A stretch of 64,000 bases of DNA from CAVOEB01 sp965249645 (GCA_965249645.1 CBDFML010000012.1:1612001-1676000), one strand, 5' to 3'. Counted from the first letter of the stretch, positions 19,508 to 28,133 are shown. Program-made: numbers and translations. The notes: generated by a model not told the origin, from the sequence alone.

Positions 19508-19543
19508 GCGGGCTCTGATGGCTCAGACCCGCTCAAAACGTCT
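19497..19543. terminator. Long hairpin spanning the TadE stop codon
   Basis: The arm 19497-19518 (begins AGACGTTTTGAGCGGG) pairs with 19523-19543 (ends CCCGCTCAAAACGTCT). This gives a stem of 21 pairs with one bulged base and a TGGC loop. No T-run follows, so classic intrinsic termination is uncertain; it could protect the tadE mRNA end or attenuate the next gene. Confidence 0.6.
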
Positions 19544-19787
19544 TATCGCTCACGGCAGCGAGCCTGCGGCTCCGCGCCTGCGCGGGCGCGCCGGACGACC
19601 GGCGGGCCGCAGTCGCGGCCTTATCCGATCTCTATGCCAAATCTTGAAAGACCGGCGCGGAATGATGCTGGTCGAGCTCGCCATCGCCATTCCGTTTATC
19701 GCAGCACTGGCGCTGGGCGCGGCAGAGGTGGGGCGCTACCTGTTGCTCAACCAGAGCCGCAGGCGTCAAACCCCGACGGCGAACTGA
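19518..19787 (+). pseudogene. Truncated TadE-like pseudopilin at the prophage junction
   Basis: An 89-codon frame whose second half has a TadE/pseudopilin signature: LKDRRGMMLVELAIAIPF, then the hydrophobic helix AALALGAAEVGRYLLLNQ. After that residue the sequence becomes SRRRQTPTAN and stops, whereas family members continue for 80-150 residues. The break at about 19765 marks the left border of foreign DNA. The 150 bp from 19788 to 19937 hold no recognisable gene. The start is uncertain because the first ATG lies in the hairpin loop. Confidence 0.65.
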
Positions 19788-19937
19788 ACCGACCACCCAG
19801 CCCACGCTTGACCCCGTGGGCCCACAGGTCCCTCCCGCGCGCGCCGCCGCGTCGGCCTGTTGAGGGCACGCCGCGTCGCACGCGGGGCCCTCCCATGGAC
19901 TACGGGGACAAGCCCGCAGCCGCCAAGTGGTCCCTTC

Positions 19938-20117
19938 TTACACCGCCACGGTGGTCCCTTTTTGCTCCGCCATTGACATCTGGCGAAAGCGCACCGGCCG
20001 GGGCGGCATCAGCATCATGCGTTCCAGCAGCCCATAGTTGTTGGGCAGAATGTTGATGGCCGCGGTCAGTGCGGTGACGTGGAAGGCGGGAGTATCGAAG
20101 GGGTTGTTCATGGGCAT
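19938..20117 (-). pseudogene. Major capsid protein (lambda gpE family), truncated after 59 codons
   Basis: Begins MPMNNPFDTPAFHVTALT, then AAINILPNNYGLLERM and MPPRPVRFRQ, the N-terminal pattern of lambda gpE-type major capsid proteins (usually about 340 residues). It runs into unrelated sequence and stops at 19938-19940. GGAGCATTTCC precedes the ATG. Position directly after the decoration-protein gene matches lambda order. Loss of the capsid and of all tail genes means the prophage cannot form particles. Confidence 0.8.
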
Positions 20118-20192
20118 GGAAATGCTCCTCCGGCGCCGGCGGAGCCGGGCCGATCAGGTGGGTTCAGGGGATGGATGGTCGAGGGGTGGGGC

Positions 20193-20861
20193 TCAGGCGG
20201 CCTTGCGGACGAGGATGCCGCGGGCCTCGAGATCGGCGATTGCCGCGTTCTTCTGTTCCTCGGCGATGCCGTCGGGCCAGACGATCGCCCGGTCGGCGAG
20301 GACGGCGTCGTGCAGGATCGCCGTGACTTCCGTGTCGGCGCCGTCCGGCGCGGTCACGTCATAGGCGGCGATGCCGATGGCTTCGGCCGTGCCGTCGACG
20401 GCGGCCGGATCGAGCGCGACCGCCTTGCCGTCGCCGGCGACCTCGATCGCGAACGTATCGCCCACGACGAAGTCGGTGGCGCCGTCGGCAACGGTGAGGT
20501 TGAGGTGACCGCCCGCGTAGGCCGTGCCGACCGTGAGGTTGGGCAGAACGTAGCCCCTCGGGCTCAGCACCTGGAAGGTGCCGGTTGCCTCGGCCGTAAT
20601 GCAGGCGAGCCGGTAGATCCCGGCCTCGGCCAGGGCCCCGAGCGCCGGGTCGGCCGGCGTGGCCTCACCGTCGCCCGTGTTGCCGTTGCCGGCCGTCACC
20701 GTGACCGTGGACCGGGTCCGCCGGGCGATCACCGCGCCGGCCTTGAGGACGCGCTCGGCGCCGCCGCCGGCGAGCACCGTGACGGCCTCGCGGCTGTAGA
20801 GATTGGGCGCCTCGCATTTAAGGACGTCGCCGAGGTTGGTGGATTCAACGTGAGCGTTCAT
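20193..20861 (-). CDS. Phage head decoration protein (lambda gpD-like)
   Basis: A 222-residue protein whose N-terminal region is a gpD-like decoration domain. LKCEAPNLYSREAVTVLAGG and KAGAVIARRT near the N-terminus, and AIGIAAYDVTAPDGADTEV with AILHDAVL near the C-terminus, are typical. The middle insert (about 50-120: TVTAGNGNTGDGEATPAD then GTFQVLSPRGYVLPNLTVG) resembles the extra beta-rich module seen in many alphaproteobacterial phage versions. Role: trimers cement the expanded capsid. Gene order protease-decoration-capsid matches lambda. Confidence 0.87.
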   Translation of the reverse strand: MNAHVESTNLGDVLKCEAPNLYSREAVTVLAGGGAERVLKAGAVIARRTRSTVTVTAGNGNTGDGEATPADPALGALAEAGIYRLACITAEATGTFQVLSPRGYVLPNLTVGTAYAGGHLNLTVADGATDFVVGDTFAIEVAGDGKAVALDPAAVDGTAEAIGIAAYDVTAPDGADTEVTAILHDAVLADRAIVWPDGIAEEQKNAAIADLEARGILVRKAA

Positions 20862-20864
20862 GGT

Positions 20865-21296
20865 TCATACCTCCTGTGCTGCGGCGGCCCGGGCGGTCGC
20901 CGCCCGCACCACCGGATTGTCGTCAAGGTTTTGGGGGCCGCCGGTCCCTGCGCCGGGGAGCATATGGTTGTGCACCTCGGCGTCCTGTGCCGCCTTGAGG
21001 GTCAACAGCTCGCGCCGAACCGCGTCGGCCGAAAGCCCCTTGGCGAGCATCTCGGCGGTGCGCTCGGGCATGCCGGCCAGCGTGCAGAGCTCGGCGATCA
21101 GCCCGGCCTCGGCCGCGCCTTCGCCGCGCGCTTGCTTGCGGACCGTGTCGAGGTCGACCACCTCGGCGGTCTTCGGCTCGGGCTTCGCCGCTTTGGGCGC
21201 TGTCGCCTCGGGAGGGGGCGGCGTATTGCTCGTCTCGGGTTCCGGCGGCGCGTCGGCGTCGGCATTCGTGGTTTCGATGACGGTATCGTCGTTCAT
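20865..21296 (-). CDS. Nested in-frame scaffolding protein (Nu3-like internal start)
   Basis: Within the protease gene, ATG 21294-21296 (MNDDTVIETTNADAD) is preceded by a strong ribosome-binding site, AAAGGAGCAATCC. It would yield a 143-residue product identical to the protease C-terminus. Lambda encodes its scaffold Nu3 in exactly this way inside gene C. The helical C-terminal part (LDTVRKQARGEGAAEAG, ERTAEMLAKGLS) suits a scaffold. Inference from context and ribosome-binding site only. Confidence 0.65.
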   Translation of the reverse strand: MNDDTVIETTNADADAPPEPETSNTPPPPEATAPKAAKPEPKTAEVVDLDTVRKQARGEGAAEAGLIAELCTLAGMPERTAEMLAKGLSADAVRRELLTLKAAQDAEVHNHMLPGAGTGGPQNLDDNPVVRAATARAAAAQEV

Positions 21297-22244
21297 GGAT
21301 TGCTCCTTTCCGGTGGTTGGCTTGGATCGAGCGTTTCCGGTGACTGGCTTGGGCGGAGTGTTCGCCGTCCCGGGCAGGGCGGCCGGCGCGGCGACGATCG
21401 ATCGCGGTTCGGCGAGGGTTACGGCGAGTGCCGCCAGAGCGTCGCGCAAGGTGCCGACCTCGTCGGCGAGACCGGCGCTGACCGCATCTTCACCGAAATA
21501 AAGCCGCGCCTCGGTGGCGCGCACGGCGCCCGCCGTCAGGCCGCGGTTGCGTGCGACGGTGTCGACGAAGAGCGCGTAGACGCGGTCGACCTCGGCCTGC
21601 AGTGTCTGGCGCGCGCCGTCCTTCAGGGTCTCGTGCGGGTTGAAGTCGTTCTTGGCCGCGCCGGCATAGACGGTGGTGGTGCGGAACCCCTCCATGGCGT
21701 CCCGCGCCGAGCGGTCGACATGGACGGCGACGACGCCGATCGAGCCGAGGCCCCCGGTGCGCGGCACGAACAGGCGCTCGGCGGTGCTGGCGATCGCATA
21801 GGCGCCGGAGAAGGCCTCCTCGTCGGCGACCGCCCATACCGGCTTGAGGCTCCGCGCCTCGAAAACGAGATCGGCGAGATCGAACACACCGGCGGCCTCG
21901 CCGCCCGGGCTGTCGATATCGAGCAGCACGGCGCGCACCGCCGGATCGGTGGCGGCGTCCATGATCCGGTCCTCGAGATGGCCGTAGGAGGTCAGGCCCG
22001 AGGCCGCCTCGACGGCGCCGGCGCGTTTGACCAGCGTGCCGAACACCGGGATGACGGCGATGCCCTCGGGCGTCACCAGGTAGGTCGTCCCGCGCCGTCG
22101 GCCGTCGCCGTTCATGACGGCGGGCGCCGGCGCCTCGATGCCGATACGCGGGCCGATGACGGCGAGAATAGCCTCGAGCTTCGCCTGGCCGATCACCAGC
22201 GGCGTGTCCAGCACCCGGCTCGCGATATGCGGCAGCATGGTCAT
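20865..22244 (-). CDS. Phage prohead protease, S49 (SppA/ClpP-like, lambda gpC type)
   Basis: A 459-residue protein. The N-terminal 290 residues form an S49 serine protease: GIAVIPVFGTLVKRAG, LLDIDSPGGEAAGVF, and EAFSGAYAIASTAE with catalytic Ser about 145. VYAGAAKNDFNPHE supplies a candidate Lys. The C-terminal 160 residues are Pro/Ala/Thr-rich then helical, the scaffold portion. The start is ATG 22242-22244, overlapping the portal stop as ATGA. In lambda-like phages this protein matures the prohead and clips the portal. Confidence 0.9.
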   Translation of the reverse strand: MTMLPHIASRVLDTPLVIGQAKLEAILAVIGPRIGIEAPAPAVMNGDGRRRGTTYLVTPEGIAVIPVFGTLVKRAGAVEAASGLTSYGHLEDRIMDAATDPAVRAVLLDIDSPGGEAAGVFDLADLVFEARSLKPVWAVADEEAFSGAYAIASTAERLFVPRTGGLGSIGVVAVHVDRSARDAMEGFRTTTVYAGAAKNDFNPHETLKDGARQTLQAEVDRVYALFVDTVARNRGLTAGAVRATEARLYFGEDAVSAGLADEVGTLRDALAALAVTLAEPRSIVAAPAALPGTANTPPKPVTGNARSKPTTGKEQSMNDDTVIETTNADADAPPEPETSNTPPPPEATAPKAAKPEPKTAEVVDLDTVRKQARGEGAAEAGLIAELCTLAGMPERTAEMLAKGLSADAVRRELLTLKAAQDAEVHNHMLPGAGTGGPQNLDDNPVVRAATARAAAAQEV

Positions 22245-23809
22245 GCCGGCCTCCTCATCTCGTTCATGGGTTCGTTCTCCCCGGCGTCCCGGTCTTGGTC
22301 GTCTTCGTCCCGTTCGTCCCGTTCTCGCTCCACACCGGATTCGGCATCGAGCTGGGCGGCGCCGGTGCGCGCGACCTTGCGCGGGTCGCTGTCGAGCACC
22401 AGGCCCAGCGCGTCGGCGCGGGCGTTGTCGGCGGCGATCTCGCGGTCGATCTCCTCGGCGTCGTAGCCGAAGGCCGAGATCGCTTCCGACCGGCTCATGA
22501 GGCCGGCCCGGATGGCGAGCACCACCGCCTTGAACTCCTTCTCCGGGTCGACCCACTGCCAACCCTGGGGAATCCACTTGGCAGTGAGCCAGGGCGCGGG
22601 ATCGCTCGCGAACCCCGGCGCATCGAGGGCGCCTGCAAGCACGGCGGTCGACATCCACTCGCGCCACACCGGCCGGCACAACTGATGGACCACCACCGCG
22701 TGCTGGATGGTCTCGCAGCGGCGGCGGAACTCGAGCAGCCCGGCGCGGATCGAGGAATAGTTGACCTGGGTGAGGTCGCCGCTCAGCTGTTCGTAGGTGA
22801 CGCCGGCGGCGGTCGCGACGGCGCGCAGCTGATTGCGGAAGAACCCCTCGTAGCTCGACCCGGCGTCGGCCGGCTCGGCGAAGCGCACATCCTGGCCGGG
22901 GCTCAGCCGCTGCATGGTGCCGGGCTCGAGGCTGGCTTCGACGATGCCGTCCTCGTCGGGCTCGTCCCCGCTCATGACGGCGTCCTCGGGGTCGGGCGAG
23001 ACCACGAAGCCGGTGAACAGCGCCGCGACCTTGGCCTTGACCAGGGCCGCGTCGTCGTATTGGTCGAGCTCGTCGAGCTTGACCAGCGCCCGGGCGAGCC
23101 AGGGCTCGCCCCGGATCTGACCGGGACGGAGCGGCCGGTAGAGATGGGCGATGCGATCCGCCGGCACCCGCACCAGATCGTGGTCGCGCGGGCGCATGAC
23201 CGGATCGCCGGGATGGACGCGGGTCAGGTGGTAGGCGACCCTTCGTCCCAAGCGGTCGAACTCGATGCCGGCACGGACGATGTTGCCGCTCGGCAAGGTC
23301 GCGTTGAAGGTGAGCGGCACATGCTCGGCTTCGAGCAGCTGGATCTGAAGCGGCACCGCCAGACCGTCCTCCGGCCTGCGCACCCTGAGCCGCACGAAGC
23401 ACTCGCCGCCCTCCAGCATGGCCCGGCAGGCGAGTGCCTGAAGGCCGTAGAAATCGGTGACGCCGTCGGCGTCGGCCTCCGCGCACCAGTCCCACCACAG
23501 CGCATGCACGGCTTCGCGGAATGCCGCATCGGTCGCGATCGACTGCGGCTTGATGCCGGTGCCGATGCAGTTGGTGACGAAGGCATCCATGGCACTGCCG
23601 GCCCAGGCGTTGCGGCGCACCAGATCGCGCGACTTGACCCGGAGGTCGTGACCGGTCGCGAAGGTCGTCGCTAGCGCGCCGGGATTGCCCGGCCGCCAGG
23701 CGAGTGCCCGTCGTCCCGAGCCCGCGGCCTCGTGGATCGGCCGGCGCGAGAGGCCCACACCGGTGCGGAACGCGCGCCAGGAGGCGGCGGTGCGTGCAAG
23801 CCAGCCCAT
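22241..23809 (-). CDS. Phage portal protein (lambda gpB family)
   Basis: About 522 residues, normal for lambda-type portals. Conserved features include RSRDLVRRNAWAGSAMDAFV-like (here VKSRDLVRRNAWAG), GIKPQS, the LVRVPADRIAHLYRPLRPGQ stretch with IRGEPWLA, and VTYEQLSGDLTQVNYSSIR. It forms the dodecameric channel through which DNA enters and leaves the head. ATG 23809 has AGGGG 9 bases upstream; TTG 23815 would overlap the gpW stop. Its stop overlaps the protease start. Confidence 0.92.
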   Translation of the reverse strand: MGWLARTAASWRAFRTGVGLSRRPIHEAAGSGRRALAWRPGNPGALATTFATGHDLRVKSRDLVRRNAWAGSAMDAFVTNCIGTGIKPQSIATDAAFREAVHALWWDWCAEADADGVTDFYGLQALACRAMLEGGECFVRLRVRRPEDGLAVPLQIQLLEAEHVPLTFNATLPSGNIVRAGIEFDRLGRRVAYHLTRVHPGDPVMRPRDHDLVRVPADRIAHLYRPLRPGQIRGEPWLARALVKLDELDQYDDAALVKAKVAALFTGFVVSPDPEDAVMSGDEPDEDGIVEASLEPGTMQRLSPGQDVRFAEPADAGSSYEGFFRNQLRAVATAAGVTYEQLSGDLTQVNYSSIRAGLLEFRRRCETIQHAVVVHQLCRPVWREWMSTAVLAGALDAPGFASDPAPWLTAKWIPQGWQWVDPEKEFKAVVLAIRAGLMSRSEAISAFGYDAEEIDREIAADNARADALGLVLDSDPRKVARTGAAQLDAESGVERERDERDEDDQDRDAGENEPMNEMRRPA

Positions 23810-23811
23810 GC

Positions 23812-24024
23812 TCAAAACCCCTTGTCGGAGACGATGCGGATCTGGCGCACCTGCCTGCCGGTCTCGCGGGCCCGCGCGTTCTCGATCTCGGTGAGCGCTG
23901 TCTTGATCTCGTCGATCGAGCGGTAGGCGACGCTCTTGCCGTCATAGGAAACGGTCAGCACGCCCGAGGTCAGCGCCTCGTGCAGCGCCCGCACCTGCTC
24001 TTCGGTGTACGTCATGTCGGCCAT
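23812..24024 (-). CDS. Head-tail connector protein gpW
   Basis: A 70-residue protein of the lambda gpW family. YTEEQVRALHEALTSGVLTV and YDGKSVAYRSIDEIKTALTE match the small alpha/beta fold that plugs the portal after packaging. It sits between TerL (3 bp gap) and portal (overlap), exactly as in lambda. Confidence 0.9.
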   Translation of the reverse strand: MADMTYTEEQVRALHEALTSGVLTVSYDGKSVAYRSIDEIKTALTEIENARARETGRQVRQIRIVSDKGF

Positions 24025-24027
24025 GGC

Positions 24028-26040
24028 TCAGCCCATCCACGTGCTGCGAGTCACGCGCCGGTGTCCCGCCGGGCGGGAGCCGGGATCCGATGCCGCTGCG
24101 TTCTCCGCGCCGTCCCGCCCGGTCTCGCCGTCTGTTTCCAGCGCCGTTTCCATGCGCCGCCAGCGGCGCTCCGGAAAGCGGTCGGCGCCGGCGATCCAGG
24201 CGGCGGCGCGGGCATAGACCCGGCAATCGAGCGCCTCGTTGCGCTCGCGCAGCTTCTGCCATTCGAGCCGGGCGAAGCCGCGCCGCGTGCGCACCGTGAC
24301 CAGCTGCTCGGCGACGAACTGCTTCAGCCACTCGTCGTCCGCCCAGTGCGGCAGATGGATGGTGCCGGGCGGGTAAGCCTGGCCACCGGCGCGTTCTTCG
24401 TCTGTCGGCCGTTCCAGCCGCAGGAAACGGTAGGTCTCGGCCTTGAAGGTCGACACGGCGACGGTCCAGAGCCGCGCCCCTCGGCGCAGCTTCTTGCCGC
24501 CGTCGGACGCGTCGACATAGGTCGGACCGGAAACCGGGCTCGAGCGGTTGAAGCCGTCGGTGCCCTTGACCGGCGCCACTTGCGCGACCCCGGCGCGCCG
24601 CGCCCAGCCGTAGACGGCGGTGGGCTCGTAGCCGGTATCGATGGCGAGCTTTGCCAAGCCCTGCGCGGCGCCGTTCTCATGGGGCCAGACCTGTGAGAGC
24701 AGCCGGTCGAGGGCGGCCCAGGGCTCGGCCCGCTCGGGTCCGCCCTCGATAACGATATGATCGATCAGCCAGCTCTCCAGCCCCCGGCCCCAGGCCCAGA
24801 CGTCGACCTCGATGCGGTCCTTCTGGATATCGGCGCCGGCGGTGAGGAACAGCCCGCCGGCGGGCACCGTGCCCGCGGGCCAACGCTCGCGGCGGTCGTA
24901 GAGCCGCTGCCAGTCCGGCGCCTCGCCGCTCTCGACCCAGGTCTCGCCGAGGATGGTGTTGCGAAAGGCGCGGATTGCTTCGTCGGACCCTTGCGCCGCC
25001 ACCCAGGCGCGCGCGATGGCCTCCCACGACAGCCAGCCGACCGGAGAATAGAGCGCCGAGAGGTGGAACCCGATGGTGCTCGGGTCCGCCGCAACGCCCG
25101 TGGCCCGCCACTCGCCGGCCGCCAGCATCGCGGTCTTGTGGTGCTCGGCGATCGCCTCGTCGCAGCTCTTGCAATGATAGGCCGCGGTCTCCGGCTTGCC
25201 CTTCTCCCAACGGAGCCGCTCGAACTCGAGCCACTGGCTGTGCCCGCAATGGGGGCACGGCACGTAATACCGCCGCTGGTCGGAGGCTTCGTACTCGCGC
25301 TCGATGCGCGACAGGCCCTTGATCTTCGGTGTCGACACCAAAAGCACCTTGCGGCGATGGGCGAAGGTGAGCGAGCGGGCTTCGGCCAGCGTTACCGGAT
25401 CGCCTTCCTCGTCGGCCGAGGCCGGATAGGCGTCGACCTCGTCCAACAGGATGTAGCGCGCCGGGATCGAGCGTAAGCCCACCGCCGAGTTGGCCCCGGT
25501 CATGATCAGGATGCCGCCCGGGAACTCCTTCGACAGCATCGTGTTGCCGGAATCGCGCGAGCGCGACGGCTTCACGCGGTCGCGCAGAACGGGGCTCTCC
25601 TCGATCAGCGGATCGATGCGCTGGCGCGAGTTCCGTTTGGCGAGCTCCACCGTCGGCGAGACCGCCAGCATCGGCCCCGGCGCCCGGTGGATGACGTAGC
25701 CGATGAAGTTATTGGCTCCTTCTGTGGCGCCGACCTGAGCCGCCTTCATGAACACCACGCGGCGGCACGGATCGGCCGGCGACAGCGCATCCAAAATGTC
25801 CCGCATGTAGGGCGTACGCGCGATCCGGTAGCGGCCCGGCTCGGCCGAGGCGCGGGCCGCCAGCATGCGGTGCTTTTCGGACCACTCCGAGACGGAGAGC
25901 AGCGGGTCCGGCGCGAGTCCGTCGTGCCAGGCGCGCCTGATGTCGTCCGCGCCGGCGAAGTCGCCGGCGAAGGGTTCAGCGGAACCTTCAGCGGAACTCG
26001 GGCCGGATCTCGGCGAGCTCGTTGAGATGATCTCGGACAT
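24028..26040 (-). CDS. Terminase large subunit (lambda gpA family)
   Basis: A 670-residue packaging ATPase-nuclease. The Walker-A-like segment is KAAQVGATEG (99-108) and the Walker-B acid pair lies in YILLDEVDAYP (about 200-201). CPHCGH and CKSCDE form a zinc-binding pair typical of gpA. AGADIQKDRIEVDVWAWG starts the nuclease domain. It drives DNA into the prohead and cuts cos-type ends. The N-terminus overlaps TerS by 53 bp. Confidence 0.94.
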   Translation of the reverse strand: MSEIISTSSPRSGPSSAEGSAEPFAGDFAGADDIRRAWHDGLAPDPLLSVSEWSEKHRMLAARASAEPGRYRIARTPYMRDILDALSPADPCRRVVFMKAAQVGATEGANNFIGYVIHRAPGPMLAVSPTVELAKRNSRQRIDPLIEESPVLRDRVKPSRSRDSGNTMLSKEFPGGILIMTGANSAVGLRSIPARYILLDEVDAYPASADEEGDPVTLAEARSLTFAHRRKVLLVSTPKIKGLSRIEREYEASDQRRYYVPCPHCGHSQWLEFERLRWEKGKPETAAYHCKSCDEAIAEHHKTAMLAAGEWRATGVAADPSTIGFHLSALYSPVGWLSWEAIARAWVAAQGSDEAIRAFRNTILGETWVESGEAPDWQRLYDRRERWPAGTVPAGGLFLTAGADIQKDRIEVDVWAWGRGLESWLIDHIVIEGGPERAEPWAALDRLLSQVWPHENGAAQGLAKLAIDTGYEPTAVYGWARRAGVAQVAPVKGTDGFNRSSPVSGPTYVDASDGGKKLRRGARLWTVAVSTFKAETYRFLRLERPTDEERAGGQAYPPGTIHLPHWADDEWLKQFVAEQLVTVRTRRGFARLEWQKLRERNEALDCRVYARAAAWIAGADRFPERRWRRMETALETDGETGRDGAENAAASDPGSRPAGHRRVTRSTWMG

Positions 26041-26548
26041 GGGCCTCCAGGACCTTCTGCATGGCGTGGGGCTCGAGGCCGAGCTCGGCCGCCATCAGGG
26101 CGGCGACCCGCGCCGGCCAGTTGACCCAGGCGTCGCGCTCGCGGCGGGCGAGCCGGAACACCTCCGAAGTCGCCTGCGCCCGGTCGATCACCTCCTCGCG
26201 CAGCCGCTGCACCTGGATGCGCGCCCGCTGCGCCTTGGCGATCTCGTGGGCGGTGCGCGCCTGGGTGAAGCTGGCGGCGCCTTGAGGCGCCGACTCCCCT
26301 GCGGGCGCGGGTGGACGTGGCTCGGCGGGTGTGTCGGCCGCGGCCGTATCGTCAGCTTGTGCGGGCTCGTCCTCGGGCGGCTCGGGCGTTCGCGCCGGAT
26401 CGGTGTTGGCGTCCCATTGGGCGTCGGCCTTGACCGGATCGAGGCTGCCGTCGGGCTCGGGCGTCAGCCGGCCCGCGCGGATCGCCTTCATCACCGCGAC
26501 ATGGCTCACACCGCGCCGGCGCGCGTATTCCCGCAGCGATACGCCCAT
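25988..26548 (-). CDS. Terminase small subunit (Nu1-like)
   Basis: A 186-residue protein. The N-terminal winged-helix segment VSLREYARRRGVSHVAVMKA recognises the packaging site. A Pro/Ala/Glu-rich linker (about 48-85) follows, then a helical oligomerisation region (AHEIAKAQRARIQVQRLREE). It overlaps TerL by 53 bp, an unusually long overlap that suggests coupling. The divergent gap to 26650 should hold the late promoter. Confidence 0.85.
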   Translation of the reverse strand: MGVSLREYARRRGVSHVAVMKAIRAGRLTPEPDGSLDPVKADAQWDANTDPARTPEPPEDEPAQADDTAAADTPAEPRPPAPAGESAPQGAASFTQARTAHEIAKAQRARIQVQRLREEVIDRAQATSEVFRLARRERDAWVNWPARVAALMAAELGLEPHAMQKVLEAHVRDHLNELAEIRPEFR

Positions 26549-26649
26549 GTCCGTGGAACCTCGAAAATAGCATTGGAATCATGCTCTTAAGCGCTTGCTA
26601 TCGGGCCGGAACAGAGCGTGTATGACGTCGTAATCGAAAGGAGAAACCG

Positions 26650-27177
26650 ATGTCCCAAAACCTCACCGGCACCGAACGCGACGCGCTCACCGCGGCCGCC
26701 AAACGCCCCGACGGGCGTATCCATCCTCTTCCCGAGGGCGTCGATGCCGACTTGCTGGTCGGCGGCCTCGTTGTACGCGAGCTGATCGAGCAGACGCCCG
26801 ACGAGCGCCCCGGCTTCGAGCCCTTCCTGCGCATCACCTACAAGGGCCTGAAAGCCCTTCACGCCGACTCCAATGAGAGCGCATCGGCCGATGAGCCGAG
26901 CGACAAGACCGCCCGCGAAACCTTCATCGCCGGCCAGTACGAGTTCGACGACCTGCTCGAGCGGCTGAGGGATGCGTGCGGCGTTCACTTCAACGTCGAC
27001 CCCGAGCGGGTCGATTGGGCCGACGTCGGGATGCTCTACATGCGCCTCGCCAGCCTGCGCAGCCTTTGCGACCACGTCTTCAAGGAAGGCGAACACGCCG
27101 AACCGGCGGGCGGTCACGACGGACACGCTTTCAACCACGACGGTCGCAGGGTCGCCGTCTGCGTGCCCACCGATTGA
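26650..27177 (+). CDS. Hypothetical prophage protein
   Basis: A 175-residue acidic protein. The first 70 residues (LTGTERDALTAAAKRPDGRI, LVVRELIEQTPDE, LRITYKGLKAL) resemble the winged-helix-like start of the DUF3489 neighbour, so the two may be related. The C-terminal part (EFDDLLERLRDACGVHF) is helical and ends in a His-rich patch. AAAGGAGAAACC precedes the ATG. Transcribed away from the terminase genes. Function unknown. Confidence 0.65.
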   Translation: MSQNLTGTERDALTAAAKRPDGRIHPLPEGVDADLLVGGLVVRELIEQTPDERPGFEPFLRITYKGLKALHADSNESASADEPSDKTARETFIAGQYEFDDLLERLRDACGVHFNVDPERVDWADVGMLYMRLASLRSLCDHVFKEGEHAEPAGGHDGHAFNHDGRRVAVCVPTD

Positions 27178-27280
27178 CCGAACCCCACGCCCCTTTGGCC
27201 CCGACCGGGTCCGCCCGGCGGGGCTTCGGGCGGTAGCAGCACCGCGATGGTCGCGGTGCGCTCACCCGAAGGAGGAACCC

Positions 27281-27853
27281 ATGAAACTCACCGATATCCA
27301 GATGGTCGTGCTCTCGGCCGCCGCCGGGCGCGAGGACGGCTCGATCCACCCGATGCCCAAGACCCTCAAGGGCGGCGCGGTCGCCAAGGTCACCGGCGCG
27401 CTTCTGCGCCGTGGCCTGATCGCCGAAGCGCCGCGCCGGACTGGCGCCGCCATCGGGGAGACCAACTTCGCCATCACGGCCGAGGGCGCGCTCGCCATCA
27501 ACGTCGAGCCGGCCGAGTGTCCCCATTTGGCCGACACGGGCGCACAGGCGGCCGGCGGTGGCCAGGAGACCGCACCGGCGGCGGACATCCCGCCCAAGGC
27601 GAAAAAGGCCGCCACGGGCCGCGACACGGCGAAGGGGCCGGTCAAGCAACGCACCGACACCAAGCAGGCCCTCGTGGTCGAAATGCTGCGGCGGCCCGAA
27701 GGCGCCACCGTCGACCAGATCATGGAGGCCACCGGCTGGCAGCGTCACACGGTTCGCGGCGCCTTCGCCGGCGCGCTCAAGAAGAAGCTCGGCCTCACCG
27801 TCAACTCGGAGAAGGTCGAGGATCGCGGGCGCGTCTACCGCGTGGCCGGTTGA
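27281..27853 (+). CDS. DUF3489 domain-containing protein
   Basis: A 190-residue protein with two parts. The N-terminal part (MKLTDIQMVVLSAAAGREDG, then ALLRRGLIAEAP) resembles a winged helix. The C-terminal DUF3489 domain (KQALVVEMLRRPEGATVDQI, MEATGWQRHTVRGAFAGAL) resembles a DNA-binding HTH. A Lys/Ala-rich linker joins them. A perfect AAGGAGGA precedes ATG 27281. Common in alphaproteobacterial phages and islands; the role is unknown and DNA binding is inferred. Confidence 0.85.
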   Translation: MKLTDIQMVVLSAAAGREDGSIHPMPKTLKGGAVAKVTGALLRRGLIAEAPRRTGAAIGETNFAITAEGALAINVEPAECPHLADTGAQAAGGGQETAPAADIPPKAKKAATGRDTAKGPVKQRTDTKQALVVEMLRRPEGATVDQIMEATGWQRHTVRGAFAGALKKKLGLTVNSEKVEDRGRVYRVAG

Positions 27854-27864
27854 CGGATTTCACC

Positions 27865-28086
27865 GTGAAAACCATCAAAATCAGCGACGCGACCAATCGC
27901 GCCATCGCCGAGGCGGCGATCTATCCGTTCCGCTCGACGGCCAAGCGGCTGCCGGACGGCGACTGGGTCGTCCCGGTCGACGATGAGGTCTATCAACGGA
28001 TCGAGGACAACCGACTGCCAGGCGAGTCCGATGACGACGTCATCCTGCGGGCGCTGCACGTTCATTCCGGCCGGCCGAACAACTGA
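27865..28086 (+). CDS. Small hypothetical protein
   Basis: About 73 residues from GTG 27865 (TTG 27850, overlapping the previous stop, is possible). Begins VKTIKISDATNRAIAEAAI and ends ALHVHSGRPNN, with LPDGDWVVPVDDEVYQRI in the middle; this looks like a ribbon-helix-helix-sized protein but no family is certain. A strong terminator follows. The last 10 codons and the terminator are duplicated at 28984-29059. Confidence 0.6.
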   Translation: MKTIKISDATNRAIAEAAIYPFRSTAKRLPDGDWVVPVDDEVYQRIEDNRLPGESDDDVILRALHVHSGRPNN

Positions 28087-28133
28087 GGCCGGTCGCTCGA
28101 CCGATGCCGCCGCTCCCTTGGGGGCGGCGGTTT
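28058..28133 (+). repeat. Direct repeat copy 1 (gene 3' end plus terminator)
   Basis: Matches 28984-29059 at a constant offset of 926 bp, roughly 68 of 76 bases. It covers the end of the small gene (peptide HSGRPNN and stop) and its terminator hairpin. The AT-rich secreted-protein gene lies between the copies. Confidence 0.85.

Noticed and set aside
20079..22466. A 795-codon rightward frame opposite the head genes
   Set aside because: It covers decoration, protease and part of portal genes, all firmly recognised on the other strand with lambda gene order.
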